DNA from: Pandoraea anapnoica
Lineage (GTDB): Bacteria > Pseudomonadota > Gammaproteobacteria > Burkholderiales > Burkholderiaceae
DNA length: 64,000 bases
NCBI RefSeq assembly: GCF_902459765.1
Contig: NZ_CABPSP010000013.1
Coordinates: 62,001-126,000, forward strand
Reading direction: 5' to 3'
This document shows positions 17,379-29,310 of this stretch, in pieces. Every line of letters starts with the position of its first letter. Within the stretch, counting starts at the first letter, position 1. A program made the position numbers and the translations under genes. Below the pieces are notes generated by a model. It did not search any database. It worked only from the letters and a program-made list of their open reading frames with translations, and was not told the origin of the DNA.

Positions 17379-19508
17379 ATGACTTCCACGTCTGACGACA
17401 TCCCGGCGCTCGCCTCGCCAGCCGCTCCTCGACTCCCCTGCTTACTACGCCTATGTGCGGTCGTCATGCTCGCGACGTGGCTTGGCAATCTGCTGATCCG
17501 TAGCTTCGGCGTCATCGCGCTCACGCCAGACGCGTATCACGCCGGCGTCACCACGAGTGCGCATGAATGGATGCTCTGGCTCTGGTACGGCGCTCGCTAC
17601 GACGTCCTGCTGAGCAGTTGGGGAGTGTTGGCGTGGCTGCTGCCGCTGGCGATCGGGCGGGCGATATTCGCGTCGACGTCTGCCATGCGAGCGACGTTCG
17701 TCGCAGGCGTGGTGCTCTGGTTTGTCACCGTGAATGCAGCGGGACTGGCGGAACACTTCTACCGGCGCTACTTCGGTGTGCCGTTCGGCCCTCAGATCTT
17801 CAGCATTTACGATGACGATGTCCGAATCGCCATGAACGCCGCCTACCATCTTCTCCCCGTGGGCACGGCGTTGCTGTGCGCGTTGGGACTCGCGCTCATA
17901 CAGACGTGGTGCACGCTGCGTTTGACGCTAGTCCCGCAGCGACGGGCAACATGGCGCGACGCAATCGTACAGATCGCGGTAATCACGACGCTTTGGGTGG
18001 CCGCCTGTGGCGAGCCTGCGGCGCGGCTGACGGCGCAGGAGGGTGTCAGCGTGGCGCGGCGTCCGCTCCTCGACGACCTGCTCGTCAATACGCCCGTGCG
18101 GCTTTACCTCGCGTTCCGGCAAAGCCGGGAAGCCCTCGGGCAGGCAGACAGTCCGAATCGGGCGCTGAAGTCGCACGGCTTCGATAATGTCGCTGCGCTG
18201 GCCCGCGCCTTGGGCGTTGAAGGCCCAGGCGACGAAGGTGATGCGAGTAAGGACAGCGACGAGACGCATGAGTACGACCCGACAGCGGCGCTTCAGCACG
18301 CGGCGTGGCATCGCACGCCGCGCAACGCCATGTTGGCGGCGCACCCGCCGCATGTCGTCTTCGGACTGATGGAAGGGTGGGGCGGTTACGGTCTGTCGCT
18401 CGACGCCGACGGGTTTCCCATCGCAGGTGCGATGCGCAGACATCTGGATGCTGGATGGTGGTTCCGGCATGCCGTCGCGGCGCGCTCCGATACGATCTCC
18501 ACGCTGGAACATCTGCTGATCAATAGCGGCAGCCCGTCGTTGATGCTGACGGACAGTGCGGCGCCGGTGCCCTTCACGTCCGCCGCGGCCCGCCCGTTTC
18601 GGCAAAATGGATATCGAACGGTTTTCGTCTACGGAGGCGCACGCACGTGGCGGAATGTTGACCGTGTCATGCGTCGGCAAGGGTTTGACGACGTGATCAC
18701 GCAGGCCGATATCGTCGCGCGCTATCCGCAAGCCGACGCAGGCACCTACGGCGTGTACGACGGCTATCTCTGGCGCTATGTGCACGACATGTTGGAGGAC
18801 GCCGACGCGCGCGGCCAACCGTTGTTCGTCTTCGCGCTGACGATGAGCAACCACTGGCCGTTCAACGTGCCCGACGATGCGGCGACCGGCCCGTTTGACC
18901 TGACGAAGGGATGGCGCGCGTCACCCGCCAACGCGGCGGAGCGGGACGAACGTCAGCGCGGCGTGCGCGCCTATCGCTACGCTATGGATGCGCTCGGCGA
19001 CTTCATCGACCGTCTTAAATACTCACCGATGAGTTCGCGCACGATTCTGGTGGCGACCGGCGATCATCGTGCGCCGCAATGGCGAAATCTCGACAACGCG
19101 TCGCTCTCGCCGTTCGAACGCTATCACGTGCCGATCTATTTCCGCGTGCCGCGTGCGTATCAGCCGATGGGGCCACTGCGGCTGGACGATTTCGTCGGCC
19201 ATCGCGACATCTTCCCCACGCTCTATCATCTCGCCCTTTCGGACACGTCCTACGTGGGGTTCGGCGAGCCGCTGTTCGGTGTGGTGCCCGCAGCACGTCG
19301 CTATGCGGTGGCGCAACAGCGCTATCTGTTCTCGACGGCAGGGGCGCAGGATCTGCGCAGCGGTGTGAGCTATACCCACGTGGAAGGCGGTGACGCCGAT
19401 ATGCTCGGGCAGCAAGCCGCGGACGCCAACGCGTCGCTCGCGCTGTCGGAATGGTTTGGGGAGATGCAACGGCTGACGAGGCCTGCTTCCGCCGCTTCAA
19501 ATGAATAG
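17379..19508 (+). CDS. LtaS-like membrane sulfatase / phosphoglycerol transferase
   Basis: 709 residues. Five predicted transmembrane helices span residues ~20-220, followed by an extracytoplasmic alkaline-phosphatase-fold domain (residues ~315-680). Metal-site residues visible: Glu in 'VVFGLMEGWGGYG', the probable nucleophile Thr in 'RSDTISTLEHLLINSG', 'FALTMSNHWPF' and the Asp-His pair in 'ILVATGDHRAP'. The family transfers glycerol-phosphate or phosphoethanolamine groups, or acts on periplasmic glucans (OpgB, LtaS, EptA relatives). Acceptor cannot be assigned. The gene stands alone and ends at a strong terminator. Confidence 0.88.
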   Translation: MTSTSDDIPALASPAAPRLPCLLRLCAVVMLATWLGNLLIRSFGVIALTPDAYHAGVTTSAHEWMLWLWYGARYDVLLSSWGVLAWLLPLAIGRAIFASTSAMRATFVAGVVLWFVTVNAAGLAEHFYRRYFGVPFGPQIFSIYDDDVRIAMNAAYHLLPVGTALLCALGLALIQTWCTLRLTLVPQRRATWRDAIVQIAVITTLWVAACGEPAARLTAQEGVSVARRPLLDDLLVNTPVRLYLAFRQSREALGQADSPNRALKSHGFDNVAALARALGVEGPGDEGDASKDSDETHEYDPTAALQHAAWHRTPRNAMLAAHPPHVVFGLMEGWGGYGLSLDADGFPIAGAMRRHLDAGWWFRHAVAARSDTISTLEHLLINSGSPSLMLTDSAAPVPFTSAAARPFRQNGYRTVFVYGGARTWRNVDRVMRRQGFDDVITQADIVARYPQADAGTYGVYDGYLWRYVHDMLEDADARGQPLFVFALTMSNHWPFNVPDDAATGPFDLTKGWRASPANAAERDERQRGVRAYRYAMDALGDFIDRLKYSPMSSRTILVATGDHRAPQWRNLDNASLSPFERYHVPIYFRVPRAYQPMGPLRLDDFVGHRDIFPTLYHLALSDTSYVGFGEPLFGVVPAARRYAVAQQRYLFSTAGAQDLRSGVSYTHVEGGDADMLGQQAADANASLALSEWFGEMQRLTRPASAASNE

Positions 19509-19524
19509 CGTCTGAACGACGGAC

Positions 19525-19559
19525 GAAAAAAAACCGCCGGACATGCCGGCGGCTTTTTC
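19525..19559. terminator. Terminator between the LtaS-like gene and secF
   Basis: Stem CCGCCGG / CCGGCGG with loop ACATG, A-run at 19525-19533 and CTTTTT on the other side. Works for both convergent genes. Confidence 0.9.
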
Positions 19560-19575
19560 GTGAGCGACGTGTGAA

Positions 19576-20553
19576 TCAGACACGTGCGCCGAAGTTCGGA
19601 TCGTTGCGATCCAGCCCTTCTTCGTCGTCCTTGCTGCCATGCTTGATGAGGTCTTCGCGCTTCACGCCGAACCACATCGCAAGTGCTGCGGCCACGAACA
19701 CTGACGAGTAGATACCGAACAGAATACCCACGGTCAGAGCGAGTGCGAAGTAGTGCAGCGTCTGGCCGCCGAAGAAGAACATCGACAGCACCATCATTTC
19801 CGTACTCGCGTGCGTGATGATGGTCCGTGACATCGTCGTCGTAATGGCGTGGTCGATGACTTCCTGCACCGTCGCCTTGCGCATCTTGCGGAACGTCTCG
19901 CGAATCCGGTCGAAGATAACGACCGATTCGTTCACGGAGTAGCCCAGCACGGCCAGCACCCCCGCGAGCACCGCTAGCGAGAACTCCCACTGGAAGAACG
20001 CGAAGAAGCCGAGAATGATCACCACGTCGTGCAAGTTGGCGATCACGCCCGCGACGGCGAATTTCCATTCGAAGCGGAACGACAGGTAGATGATGATGCC
20101 GACGACCACGAAGGTCAGCGCCAGCAGACCGTCCGTGAACAGCTCGTGCCCGATCTGCGGGCCGACGAATTCCACGCGACGCAGCGACACGTCGGGGGCG
20201 TCGGCCTTGAGCGCGGTCATCACGGCATCGCTTTGCTGCGCGCTGGTGATCTGCTTGCCGTCCGAGCCGTTCTGAATCGGAAGACGGATCATCACGTCGC
20301 GCGAGGTGCCGAAGCTCTGCACCTGCACGTCGCGATAGCCGAGCTTGCCGACTTCCCCACGGATCTTCTCGAGATCGGCCGCCTGCGAGTAGGCCACTTC
20401 CATGACCGTACCGCCGGTGAACTCGATCGACATGTGTAGTCCCCGCGTGAGCAGGAAGAACACCGCCGCCACGAACGTGAGCGCCGAGATGATGTTGAAG
20501 ATCAGGGCGTGCCGCATGAACGGCACGTCTTTCTTGATGCGGAAAAATTCCAT
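19576..20553 (-). CDS. secF: Protein translocase subunit SecF
   Basis: 325 residues, six transmembrane helices. The first helix region is 'FNIISALTFVAAVFFLL', followed by 'GLHMSIEFTGGTVMEV', the conserved periplasmic P1 start. The RND-type core motif is 'GYSVNESVVIFDRIRE' and later 'SRTIITHASTEMMVL'. SecDF uses the proton gradient to help pull exported proteins through SecYEG. It starts 24 bases after secD and shares its operon. Confidence 0.97.
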   Translation of the reverse strand: MEFFRIKKDVPFMRHALIFNIISALTFVAAVFFLLTRGLHMSIEFTGGTVMEVAYSQAADLEKIRGEVGKLGYRDVQVQSFGTSRDVMIRLPIQNGSDGKQITSAQQSDAVMTALKADAPDVSLRRVEFVGPQIGHELFTDGLLALTFVVVGIIIYLSFRFEWKFAVAGVIANLHDVVIILGFFAFFQWEFSLAVLAGVLAVLGYSVNESVVIFDRIRETFRKMRKATVQEVIDHAITTTMSRTIITHASTEMMVLSMFFFGGQTLHYFALALTVGILFGIYSSVFVAAALAMWFGVKREDLIKHGSKDDEEGLDRNDPNFGARV

Positions 20554-20577
20554 GACTGTTTCCTCTCGCGCCTGCGG

Positions 20578-22470
20578 TTATTGCTCGCCTGCGTCGGGTG
20601 CGTTCGTCGCACCTTCCGGGCGCCAGACCTGACCGATCGCCAGCGACTTGAGCTTGCGACGGCCGCCGTACCACAGGTTGACCAGACCGCGCGAGAAGAA
20701 CACGGCGGAGAACATCGAGGTCAGAATACCCAGGCAGTGCACCACAGCGAACGCGCGCACCGGGCCCGAACCGAAGGCCAGCAGCGCCAGACCGGCGATA
20801 AGCGTGGTCACGTTCGAGTCCAGAATCGTCGCCCAGGCGTGTTCGAAGCCCAGCGAAATCGCCTTCTGGGCCGACGCGCCGCCGCGCAACTCTTCACGGA
20901 TACGTTCGTTGATCAGCACGTTGGCGTCGATGGCCATACCGAGCGTGAGCGCGATAGCGGCGATACCCGGCAGCGTGAGCGTGGCCTGCATCATCGACAG
21001 CGCGGCCACCAGCAGCAGCAGGTTGAACATCAGTGCGATGACCGAGAACACGCCGAACAGCATGTAGTACGCCATCATGAACACGGCGATGGCGAGGAAG
21101 CCATACATCACCGAGTCGACACCCTTATGGATGTTGTCGGCACCCAGGCTCGGGCCAATCGTGCGTTCTTCGATGATTTCCATCGGTGCGGCGAGCGAGC
21201 CGGCCCGCAGCAGCAGCGCCAGATCGTTTGCGCCTTGTGCCGAGCCCATGCCGGTGATCTGGAAGCTCTGACCCAATTCGCTGCGGATGTTCGCCACCGT
21301 CAGCACTTCGCCCTTGCCCTTCTCGAACAGCACGATCGCCATCGGCTTGCCGATGTTGTCGCGAGAAACGTCGCGCAGCACACGGCCACCGGCGGCGTCG
21401 AGCTTGATGTTCACCGACGGTTGCTGGTGATCGTCGAAACCAGCCGAGGCGCTCGTAATGCGGTCGCCGCTGAAGATCACCTGACGCTTGAGCATGACCG
21501 GCGCACCGTTGCCGTGCAGGAACAGTTCGTCCTGCGGCGGCACCGGCGTATCAGCCGACACGATGCGCGGGGCATCCGGATCAGCCAGACGCGCTTCGAG
21601 CGTTGCCGTACGTCCGATGATGTCCTTGGCCTTGGCGGTGTCCTGCACGCCGGGCAACTGCACGACGATACGGTCCGGGCCCTCTTGCTGAATCACCGGT
21701 TCGGCCACGCCGAGTTCGTTCACCCGGTTATGCAGCGTGACGATGTTCTGCTTGACGGCGTTGTCCTGCACCGCGCGGCGGGCGGCTTCCGTGAACGCGC
21801 CCACGACCTTGAACGCGCCGTTCGCAGCGGGCTGCGTGGTGTAGGCGAGGTCGGGCAGGCCGTCGGTCAGGGCGCTGCGGGCGCGCTCGGCGTCTGCCTG
21901 CGAGCTGAAGGCGGCTTCGATGCCGGTGTCCGTGCGCGTCACGCCGTTGTGGCGAATGTTCTTGTCACGCAGCAGCGTACGGGCGTCGGCGGCAGACGCA
22001 TCCAGACGCTTGGTGATGGCGCCGGCCATGTCGACTTGCAGCAGGAAGTGCACGCCACCACGCAGGTCGAGGCCGAGGTACATCGGCAGCGCGTGGATTT
22101 TGGAGAGCCATTCCGGCGAGGCCGAGAGCAGGTTGAGTGCGACGACGAAGGTCGGATCGGTCGCGTCGGTGTTCAGCGACGTCTGGAGAAGATCCTTGGC
22201 GCGCAGTTGCGTGTCGGTATCGGCAAAGCGGATACGCACGCTCGGGTTGTTGCCCGTGCTGTCGAACACCGCGCCGGTATAGGCGATGTTCTGTGCCTTG
22301 AGCGCATCTTCAGCGCGCGAGAGCGTCGAGGGATCGACCTTGACGGTCGCCTTGACGCTGGAAATCTGTACCGCCGGTGTTTCACCGAACAGGTTCGGCA
22401 GCGTGTAGAGCACTCCGATGGCAAGAGCCACCAGAATGACGATGTACTTCCAGATAGGATAGCGATTCAT
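20578..22470 (-). CDS. secD: Protein translocase subunit SecD
   Basis: 630 residues. N-terminal helix 'WKYIVILVALAIGVLYTLPNLF', then the D1 motif 'LDLRGGVHFLLQVDM', the large periplasmic P1 region (residues ~40-450), and five further helices with 'GMAIDANVLINERIREE', the SecD RND signature. Works with SecF and YajC at the SecYEG translocon. Operon order on the minus strand is yajC, secD, secF. Confidence 0.97.
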   Translation of the reverse strand: MNRYPIWKYIVILVALAIGVLYTLPNLFGETPAVQISSVKATVKVDPSTLSRAEDALKAQNIAYTGAVFDSTGNNPSVRIRFADTDTQLRAKDLLQTSLNTDATDPTFVVALNLLSASPEWLSKIHALPMYLGLDLRGGVHFLLQVDMAGAITKRLDASAADARTLLRDKNIRHNGVTRTDTGIEAAFSSQADAERARSALTDGLPDLAYTTQPAANGAFKVVGAFTEAARRAVQDNAVKQNIVTLHNRVNELGVAEPVIQQEGPDRIVVQLPGVQDTAKAKDIIGRTATLEARLADPDAPRIVSADTPVPPQDELFLHGNGAPVMLKRQVIFSGDRITSASAGFDDHQQPSVNIKLDAAGGRVLRDVSRDNIGKPMAIVLFEKGKGEVLTVANIRSELGQSFQITGMGSAQGANDLALLLRAGSLAAPMEIIEERTIGPSLGADNIHKGVDSVMYGFLAIAVFMMAYYMLFGVFSVIALMFNLLLLVAALSMMQATLTLPGIAAIALTLGMAIDANVLINERIREELRGGASAQKAISLGFEHAWATILDSNVTTLIAGLALLAFGSGPVRAFAVVHCLGILTSMFSAVFFSRGLVNLWYGGRRKLKSLAIGQVWRPEGATNAPDAGEQ

Positions 22471-22563
22471 AGCAGCGGGCTAGGGTGATGCCTCGTGGCA
22501 AACCGTGCTTCAGACCGTCTTGCATGGCGACGCAGGGGGTGTAGACCGGCGCCGCCATGCACT

Positions 22564-22587
22564 GCGGCCGCCGGTAAGGGCGGCCGC
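22564..22587. repeat. Strong hairpin between yajC and secD
   Basis: GCGGCCGCC (22564-22572) pairs exactly with GGCGGCCGC (22579-22587) over a 6-base loop. It lies in the 135-bp yajC-secD gap and has no T-run. It may stabilise the upstream message or cause partial attenuation, giving more YajC than SecD. Confidence 0.6.
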
Positions 22588-22605
22588 GTGCGGTGGTGCA
22601 AACGA

Positions 22606-22932
22606 TCAGAGCGCCTTGATGGTGCCCTTCGGCAGCAACGTGGTGATAGCGCCCTTCTGCACGTTGATCTCGACGTTGTCGGCGATTTCAACGGTCACGA
22701 AGGTTTCGCCGACCTTCGAGATACGACCGGCCAGGCCGCCCGAGGTCACGACTTCGTCGCCCTTGGCGAGTGCGGCCAGCATGTTGCGGGTCTCTTTCTG
22801 ACGCTTCATCTGCGGACGGATCATGATGAAGTACAGCACCACGAACATCAGCACGAGCGGCAAGAAGCTCATCAGGTTGCTGGTCGGGCTGGCGGCGCCT
22901 GCCGTCTGAGCGAAGGCTTCGGAAATCAGCAC
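22606..22932 (-). CDS. yajC: Preprotein translocase accessory subunit YajC
   Basis: 108 residues. One transmembrane helix ('NLMSFLPLVLMFVVLYFIMI') followed by the conserved 'RPQMKRQKETRNMLAALAKGDEVVTSGGLAGRI' type cytoplasmic region (key run RPQMKRQKE...GDEVVTSGG). Member of the SecDF-YajC complex. First gene of the yajC-secD-secF unit and downstream of tgt on the same strand. Confidence 0.97.
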   Translation of the reverse strand: MLISEAFAQTAGAASPTSNLMSFLPLVLMFVVLYFIMIRPQMKRQKETRNMLAALAKGDEVVTSGGLAGRISKVGETFVTVEIADNVEINVQKGAITTLLPKGTIKAL

Positions 22933-23107
22933 GTTCGGTTCTCCTTATGTAAGACGTGTAAAAGCCGCGTGTGGCCGGTCTCAGGACACGCGCGGCGTGT
23001 GTTTCGGTGCGAGGATGCAGCATCCAAGCCCGGCATTTTACCACTGCCCGACCCCGTTCCCGGGGGGATTCGGTGGCCGAGCCAAATGCCTCGGCGCACC
23101 GGCCACG

Positions 23108-25460
<2,353 letters not shown>

Positions 25461-25538
25461 CAGCGTTTACAATGCGTAGCAGCCAGCATTTTACTAGTTT
25501 CGACTGAACGTTTCCCAAGCCCCCGACTCAGCGACTGC

Positions 25539-27854
25539 ATGACCGAACGCAGAATGCCCGCCACCGCGCCTGACGACGCTACCGCCGACCTCGTGGATCT
25601 TGCCGACGCGGCAAACGCGCAGGCCGACGCCCGTCCTGCGGAGAAAGCAACGAAAACGGCGAAGCGCGGCACAAAGGCCGCCGCCAAACTCGCGACCAGC
25701 GACGCAAGCGCAGACGCCACCGATCCCAAGGCGGCAAAGCCCACCAAGGGCAGCAAGTCCGCCAAATCCGCGAAAGACGCCAAGCCTGTCGCAAAGAAAG
25801 CGGCCGGCAGCGCCGACAAGCTCGCCAAGCTGGGCCTCAAGCGCGACATCGATCTGATCCTGCATCTGCCGATGCGATACGAGGACGAAACCACACTGCG
25901 CAAGATCGGCGAAGTGCTGCCGAGCGAGCTGGCGCAGGTCGAAGGCGTGGTCACGGCGAGCGACGTCGCCTATCGCCCGCGACGTCAGTGGGTGGTACGC
26001 ATCGCGGACGAAGGGCACGAGTTGGTGCTGCGTTTTCTGAATTTCTACGGCAGTCAGCAAAAGCAGCTCGCCATCGGCACGCGGGTGCGCGTGCGTGGCG
26101 AAGTGCGTGGTGGCTTCTTCGGTCTGGAGATGGTCCACCCCGCCTACCGCGTGGTACAGGACGCCGCCGCGCCGCTGCCCGAATCGCTGACGCCGGTCTA
26201 TCCGAGCGCCGCCGGCCTGTCGCAGGCCTATCTGCGCAAAGCGATCCACAACGCCATGGATCGCACACCGCTGCCCGAACTGCTGCCGCCCGGCTTGCTG
26301 CAGGACGCCATCGGCCCCGACCATCCCCTGCCCGCATTGGCCGATGCCGTGCACTTGCTGCACGCGCCGCCGCCGAACGTGTCGGAGACGGCGCTCATGG
26401 AGCGTTCGCATCCGGCGTGGTTACGCATCAAGTGCGAGGAATTGCTCGCGCAGCAACTCTCGCTCAAACGGGCGCAAGCGGCACGTCGCCGTTTGCGTGC
26501 CCCGTCACTTGGTGAGCACATAAAAGGCGGTTTGCTCGAACGTTTCGAAGCGGCATTGCCGTTCAAACTGACGGGCGCGCAGCAGCGCGTCTGGGCTGAA
26601 ATCCGCGCCGATCTGGCCGAAGCGCATCCGATGCAGCGTCTATTGCAAGGCGACGTCGGCAGCGGCAAGACGATCATCGCCGCACTCGCCGCAGCACTTG
26701 CCATCGACGCCGGTTTTCAGGCTGCAATCATGGCCCCGACCGAAATCCTCGCCGAGCAGCATCTGCGCAAGCTCTCGGCGTGGCTCACGCCGCTGGGCGT
26801 GGAAGTCGCGTGGCTCGCGGGCAGCATGAAGGCGAAGGAAAAGCGCGAAGCGCTGGCACGCGTGGCCAGCGGTGAAGCGCAGCTCGTCATTGGCACGCAC
26901 GCCATCATTCAGGACACGGTCACGTTCGCGCGTCTCGGCATGGCAGTCGTCGACGAACAGCACCGCTTCGGCGTGGCCCAGCGCCTGGCGTTGCGCAGCA
27001 AGATGCAGACGGCCGGCATGGGCCCGAACGCCATGCCGCATCAGTTGATGATGAGCGCCACGCCGATTCCGCGCACGCTTGCTATGACCTACTACGCCGA
27101 TCTCGACGTCTCCGTCATCGATGAACTGCCGCCCGGCCGTAGCCCCGTCGTGACGAAGCTCATCAGTGACACGCGCCGCCCGGAAGTGATCGACAGGGTG
27201 CGCGCGGCGGCGCTGGCCGGGCGTCAGGTGTACTGGGTTTGTCCGCTAATCGAGGAGAGCGAGGCGCTGCAACTGCAGACCGCTGTCGATACGCACGCGC
27301 AACTGGTCGCGGCATTGCCGGAGTTGCGTGTAGGACTGGTGCACGGGCGTCTGTCGCCCGCCGAGAAGGCCGCCGTGATGGAGGACTTCACGCGAGGCAA
27401 CACACATTTGCTGGTGGCGACGACCGTCATCGAAGTGGGCGTGGATGTGCCCAATGCGTCCTTGATGGTGATCGAACACGCCGAGCGCTTCGGTCTCGCT
27501 CAATTGCACCAGTTGCGTGGACGCGTCGGTCGCGGTTCCGCCGAATCGGTCTGTTTGCTGATGTACGCCTCGCCGCTGTCGATGGGTGCAAAAGCCCGTT
27601 TGCAGACGATGCGCGAAACCACCGACGGCTTCATCATCGCCCGGCGCGATCTGGAAATCCGCGGCCCCGGCGAGTTTCTCGGCGCACGTCAGTCGGGCGC
27701 GGCCATGCTGCGCTTCGTCGATCTCAATGAGGACGCCTGGATGATTCCGGGTGCGCAGGAAGCTGCCGATGCGCTGCTGAAGTCGCATCCGGGCGCGGTC
27801 GCCGCGCATCTGGAGCGATGGCTCGGCGCGCGTGAAGACTATCTGAAAGCCTGA
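25539..27854 (+). CDS. recG: ATP-dependent DNA helicase RecG
   Basis: 771 residues. Remodels stalled replication forks and Holliday junctions. After an N-terminal extension of about 90 residues rich in Ala, Lys and Asp (not part of the family core) come the wedge/OB region ('LAQVEGVVTASDVAYRPRR'), Walker A 'GDVGSGKT', the DEQH box 'VVDEQHRFGVAQR', 'MSATPIPRTLAMTYY', motif V/VI 'TVIEVGVDVPNAS' and 'QLRGRVGRG'. The start at 25539 was chosen as the first Met in frame after the queA divergent promoter region; translation could also begin at the second Met (25554). Confidence 0.95.
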   Translation: MTERRMPATAPDDATADLVDLADAANAQADARPAEKATKTAKRGTKAAAKLATSDASADATDPKAAKPTKGSKSAKSAKDAKPVAKKAAGSADKLAKLGLKRDIDLILHLPMRYEDETTLRKIGEVLPSELAQVEGVVTASDVAYRPRRQWVVRIADEGHELVLRFLNFYGSQQKQLAIGTRVRVRGEVRGGFFGLEMVHPAYRVVQDAAAPLPESLTPVYPSAAGLSQAYLRKAIHNAMDRTPLPELLPPGLLQDAIGPDHPLPALADAVHLLHAPPPNVSETALMERSHPAWLRIKCEELLAQQLSLKRAQAARRRLRAPSLGEHIKGGLLERFEAALPFKLTGAQQRVWAEIRADLAEAHPMQRLLQGDVGSGKTIIAALAAALAIDAGFQAAIMAPTEILAEQHLRKLSAWLTPLGVEVAWLAGSMKAKEKREALARVASGEAQLVIGTHAIIQDTVTFARLGMAVVDEQHRFGVAQRLALRSKMQTAGMGPNAMPHQLMMSATPIPRTLAMTYYADLDVSVIDELPPGRSPVVTKLISDTRRPEVIDRVRAAALAGRQVYWVCPLIEESEALQLQTAVDTHAQLVAALPELRVGLVHGRLSPAEKAAVMEDFTRGNTHLLVATTVIEVGVDVPNASLMVIEHAERFGLAQLHQLRGRVGRGSAESVCLLMYASPLSMGAKARLQTMRETTDGFIIARRDLEIRGPGEFLGARQSGAAMLRFVDLNEDAWMIPGAQEAADALLKSHPGAVAAHLERWLGAREDYLKA

Positions 27855-27960
27855 CAGCCACGGGGCGTGGTAGCCGCAGCGTGAGACGATGATGGGAAGA
27901 ACGTCGCCCGCGAGCGGTCGAAAACGGGCAATTGCCGCCCGATTGTGCTATAAAAAACAA

Positions 27961-28008
27961 AATCTATCGATTTCATCGGTTCGATTAATTTACACAGGTT
28001 AGGACGAC
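27961..28008. promoter_or_regulatory. AT-rich oxyR leader with possible OxyR self-binding site
   Basis: The 155 bp between recG and oxyR end in an AT-rich block with CTATCGAT ... ATCGG ... TTCGATTAATT spacing that loosely resembles the ATAG/CTAT quarter-sites of OxyR operators. The nine bases CGATTAATT (27982-27990) recur upstream of katA at 29096-29104. Autoregulation by OxyR is known in other bacteria; here it is inferred. Confidence 0.35.
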
Positions 28009-28953
28009 ATGACCCTCACGGAACTCAAGTACATCGTGGCGGTGGCACGTGAACGCCATTTCGGTCGCGCGGCGGAAGCCTGTTTCGTCAGCCAGCCGAC
28101 GCTCTCGGTGGCCATCAAGAAGCTCGAAGACGAGCTGAACGTGCAGATTTTCGAGCGCGGCGCGGCGGAAGTCAGCGTGACGCCGCTCGGCGAGCAGATC
28201 GTGGCGCAGGCACAGCGCGTGCTCGAACAAACCATCGCCATCAAGGAAATCGCCAAGCAGGGACGCGACCCGCTCGCTGGTCCGCTGCGTCTTGGGGTGA
28301 TCTACACGATCGGACCGTATCTGCTGCCGGCACTCGTCAAACAAATGATCGAGACCACGCCGCAAATGCCGCTGATGCTGCAAGAGAACTACACGCTCAA
28401 GCTCATCGAGTTGCTCAAGCAAGGCGAAATCGATGCCGCCATCATGGCGCTGCCGTTCCCGGAGAGCGGTCTGATGGTGCGCCCGCTCTATGACGAGCCG
28501 TTCGTCGTGGCGCTGCCGCGCTCGCACCCGTGGGCGGGCCGCGAGCGTATCGATGCGGGCGACCTCAAGCAAGAGACGATGCTGCTGCTCGGCAGCGGCC
28601 ATTGCTTCCGCGATCACGTGCTGGGCGTGTGCCCGGAACTGATGCGCTTCTCGCAGAACGCCGACGGCATTCAGAAAACGTTCGAGGGCTCGTCGCTCGA
28701 AACGATTCGCCATATGGTGGCGAGCGGCGTGGGCATCACGGTGCTGCCGAAGACGTCAGTGCCTGAAAAGCAGGCGCCGGACAGTCTGCTGAGCTATGTG
28801 CCGTTCTCGGCACCGGTGCCGGACCGTCGCGTCGTGCTCGCGTGGCGCAAGAGCTTCACGCGTCTGCCTGCCATCGAAGCAGTGGCGCAGGCGATCGCCA
28901 AGTGCGATTTGCCGGGCATCATCCCGCTCGATCTGCCCGCAACGTCGAACTGA
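28009..28953 (+). CDS. oxyR: Hydrogen-peroxide sensing LysR-type regulator OxyR
   Basis: 314 residues. N-terminal winged helix-turn-helix ('RHFGRAAEACFVSQPTLSVAIKKLE') and C-terminal periplasmic-binding-like sensor. The redox cysteines fall at Cys199 ('GSGHCFRD') and Cys208 ('VLGVCPEL'), the same numbering as E. coli OxyR, so the peroxide switch is intact. It probably activates the katA gene 420 bp downstream. Confidence 0.96.
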   Translation: MTLTELKYIVAVARERHFGRAAEACFVSQPTLSVAIKKLEDELNVQIFERGAAEVSVTPLGEQIVAQAQRVLEQTIAIKEIAKQGRDPLAGPLRLGVIYTIGPYLLPALVKQMIETTPQMPLMLQENYTLKLIELLKQGEIDAAIMALPFPESGLMVRPLYDEPFVVALPRSHPWAGRERIDAGDLKQETMLLLGSGHCFRDHVLGVCPELMRFSQNADGIQKTFEGSSLETIRHMVASGVGITVLPKTSVPEKQAPDSLLSYVPFSAPVPDRRVVLAWRKSFTRLPAIEAVAQAIAKCDLPGIIPLDLPATSN

Positions 28954-28994
28954 TGTCCGACTGATGTCGACCTGACGTCTAACGGCTCGCACCC

Positions 28995-29020
28995 AGGACC
29001 GGACACTTCCGGCCGGTCCT
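28995..29020 (+). terminator. oxyR terminator
   Basis: AGGACCGG (28995-29002) pairs with CCGGTCCT (29013-29020), followed by TATCTC; only a weak T-run. Confidence 0.6.
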
Positions 29021-29091
29021 TATCTCCCGCTGTAATGCCCTGCGCCGCTGCCTTGTGCCGCGGCGTATTGCTTTTACCTATTACATATATA

Positions 29092-29114
29092 AAAACGATT
29101 AATTCGACCGTTTT
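29092..29114. promoter_or_regulatory. Inverted repeat in the katA control region
   Basis: AAAACG (29092-29097) and CGTTTT (29109-29114) flank an AT-rich centre with CGATTAATT, shared with the oxyR leader. The surrounding 29070-29135 is the most AT-rich part of the neighbourhood and a plausible OxyR-dependent promoter for the small frame and katA. Confidence 0.4.
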
Positions 29115-29226
29115 AATATAAATAATTAATCTAGTCCCACGCGCTTGAGACCGGGCCACACAGAGAAGCCCGAGCCGTGAGGCGCGAATCCCTACACGCA
29201 GCAAGACGCATTCGAGGTGCCTCGCA

Positions 29227-29310
29227 ATGACCCAACTCAAGGCCTATTTGCACGACATCGAAACCACGCTGGAACACGTACTTGCCGACTTCGCCCTGAT
29301 GGGTGCCTAA
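29227..29310 (+). CDS. Possible 27-residue peptide upstream of katA
   Basis: ATG 29227 has a GAGGTG box (29214-29219) seven bases ahead and runs 27 codons to TAA 29308. The predicted peptide is acidic and helical, beginning MTQLKAYLHDIETTLEHV and ending ALMGA. It lies 66 bp before katA on the same strand and inside its likely transcript. It could be a true small protein or a translated leader. No family recognised. Confidence 0.45.
   Translation: MTQLKAYLHDIETTLEHVLADFALMGA

Noticed and set aside
20509-22488. Plus-strand open frame of 659 codons opposite secD
   Set aside because: Arg/His/Gln-rich translation without domains, fully antisense to a clear secD gene; an artefact of high GC in the third codon position.
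22564-22587. Riboswitch ahead of secD
   Set aside because: Only a simple GC hairpin is visible; no conserved riboswitch core.
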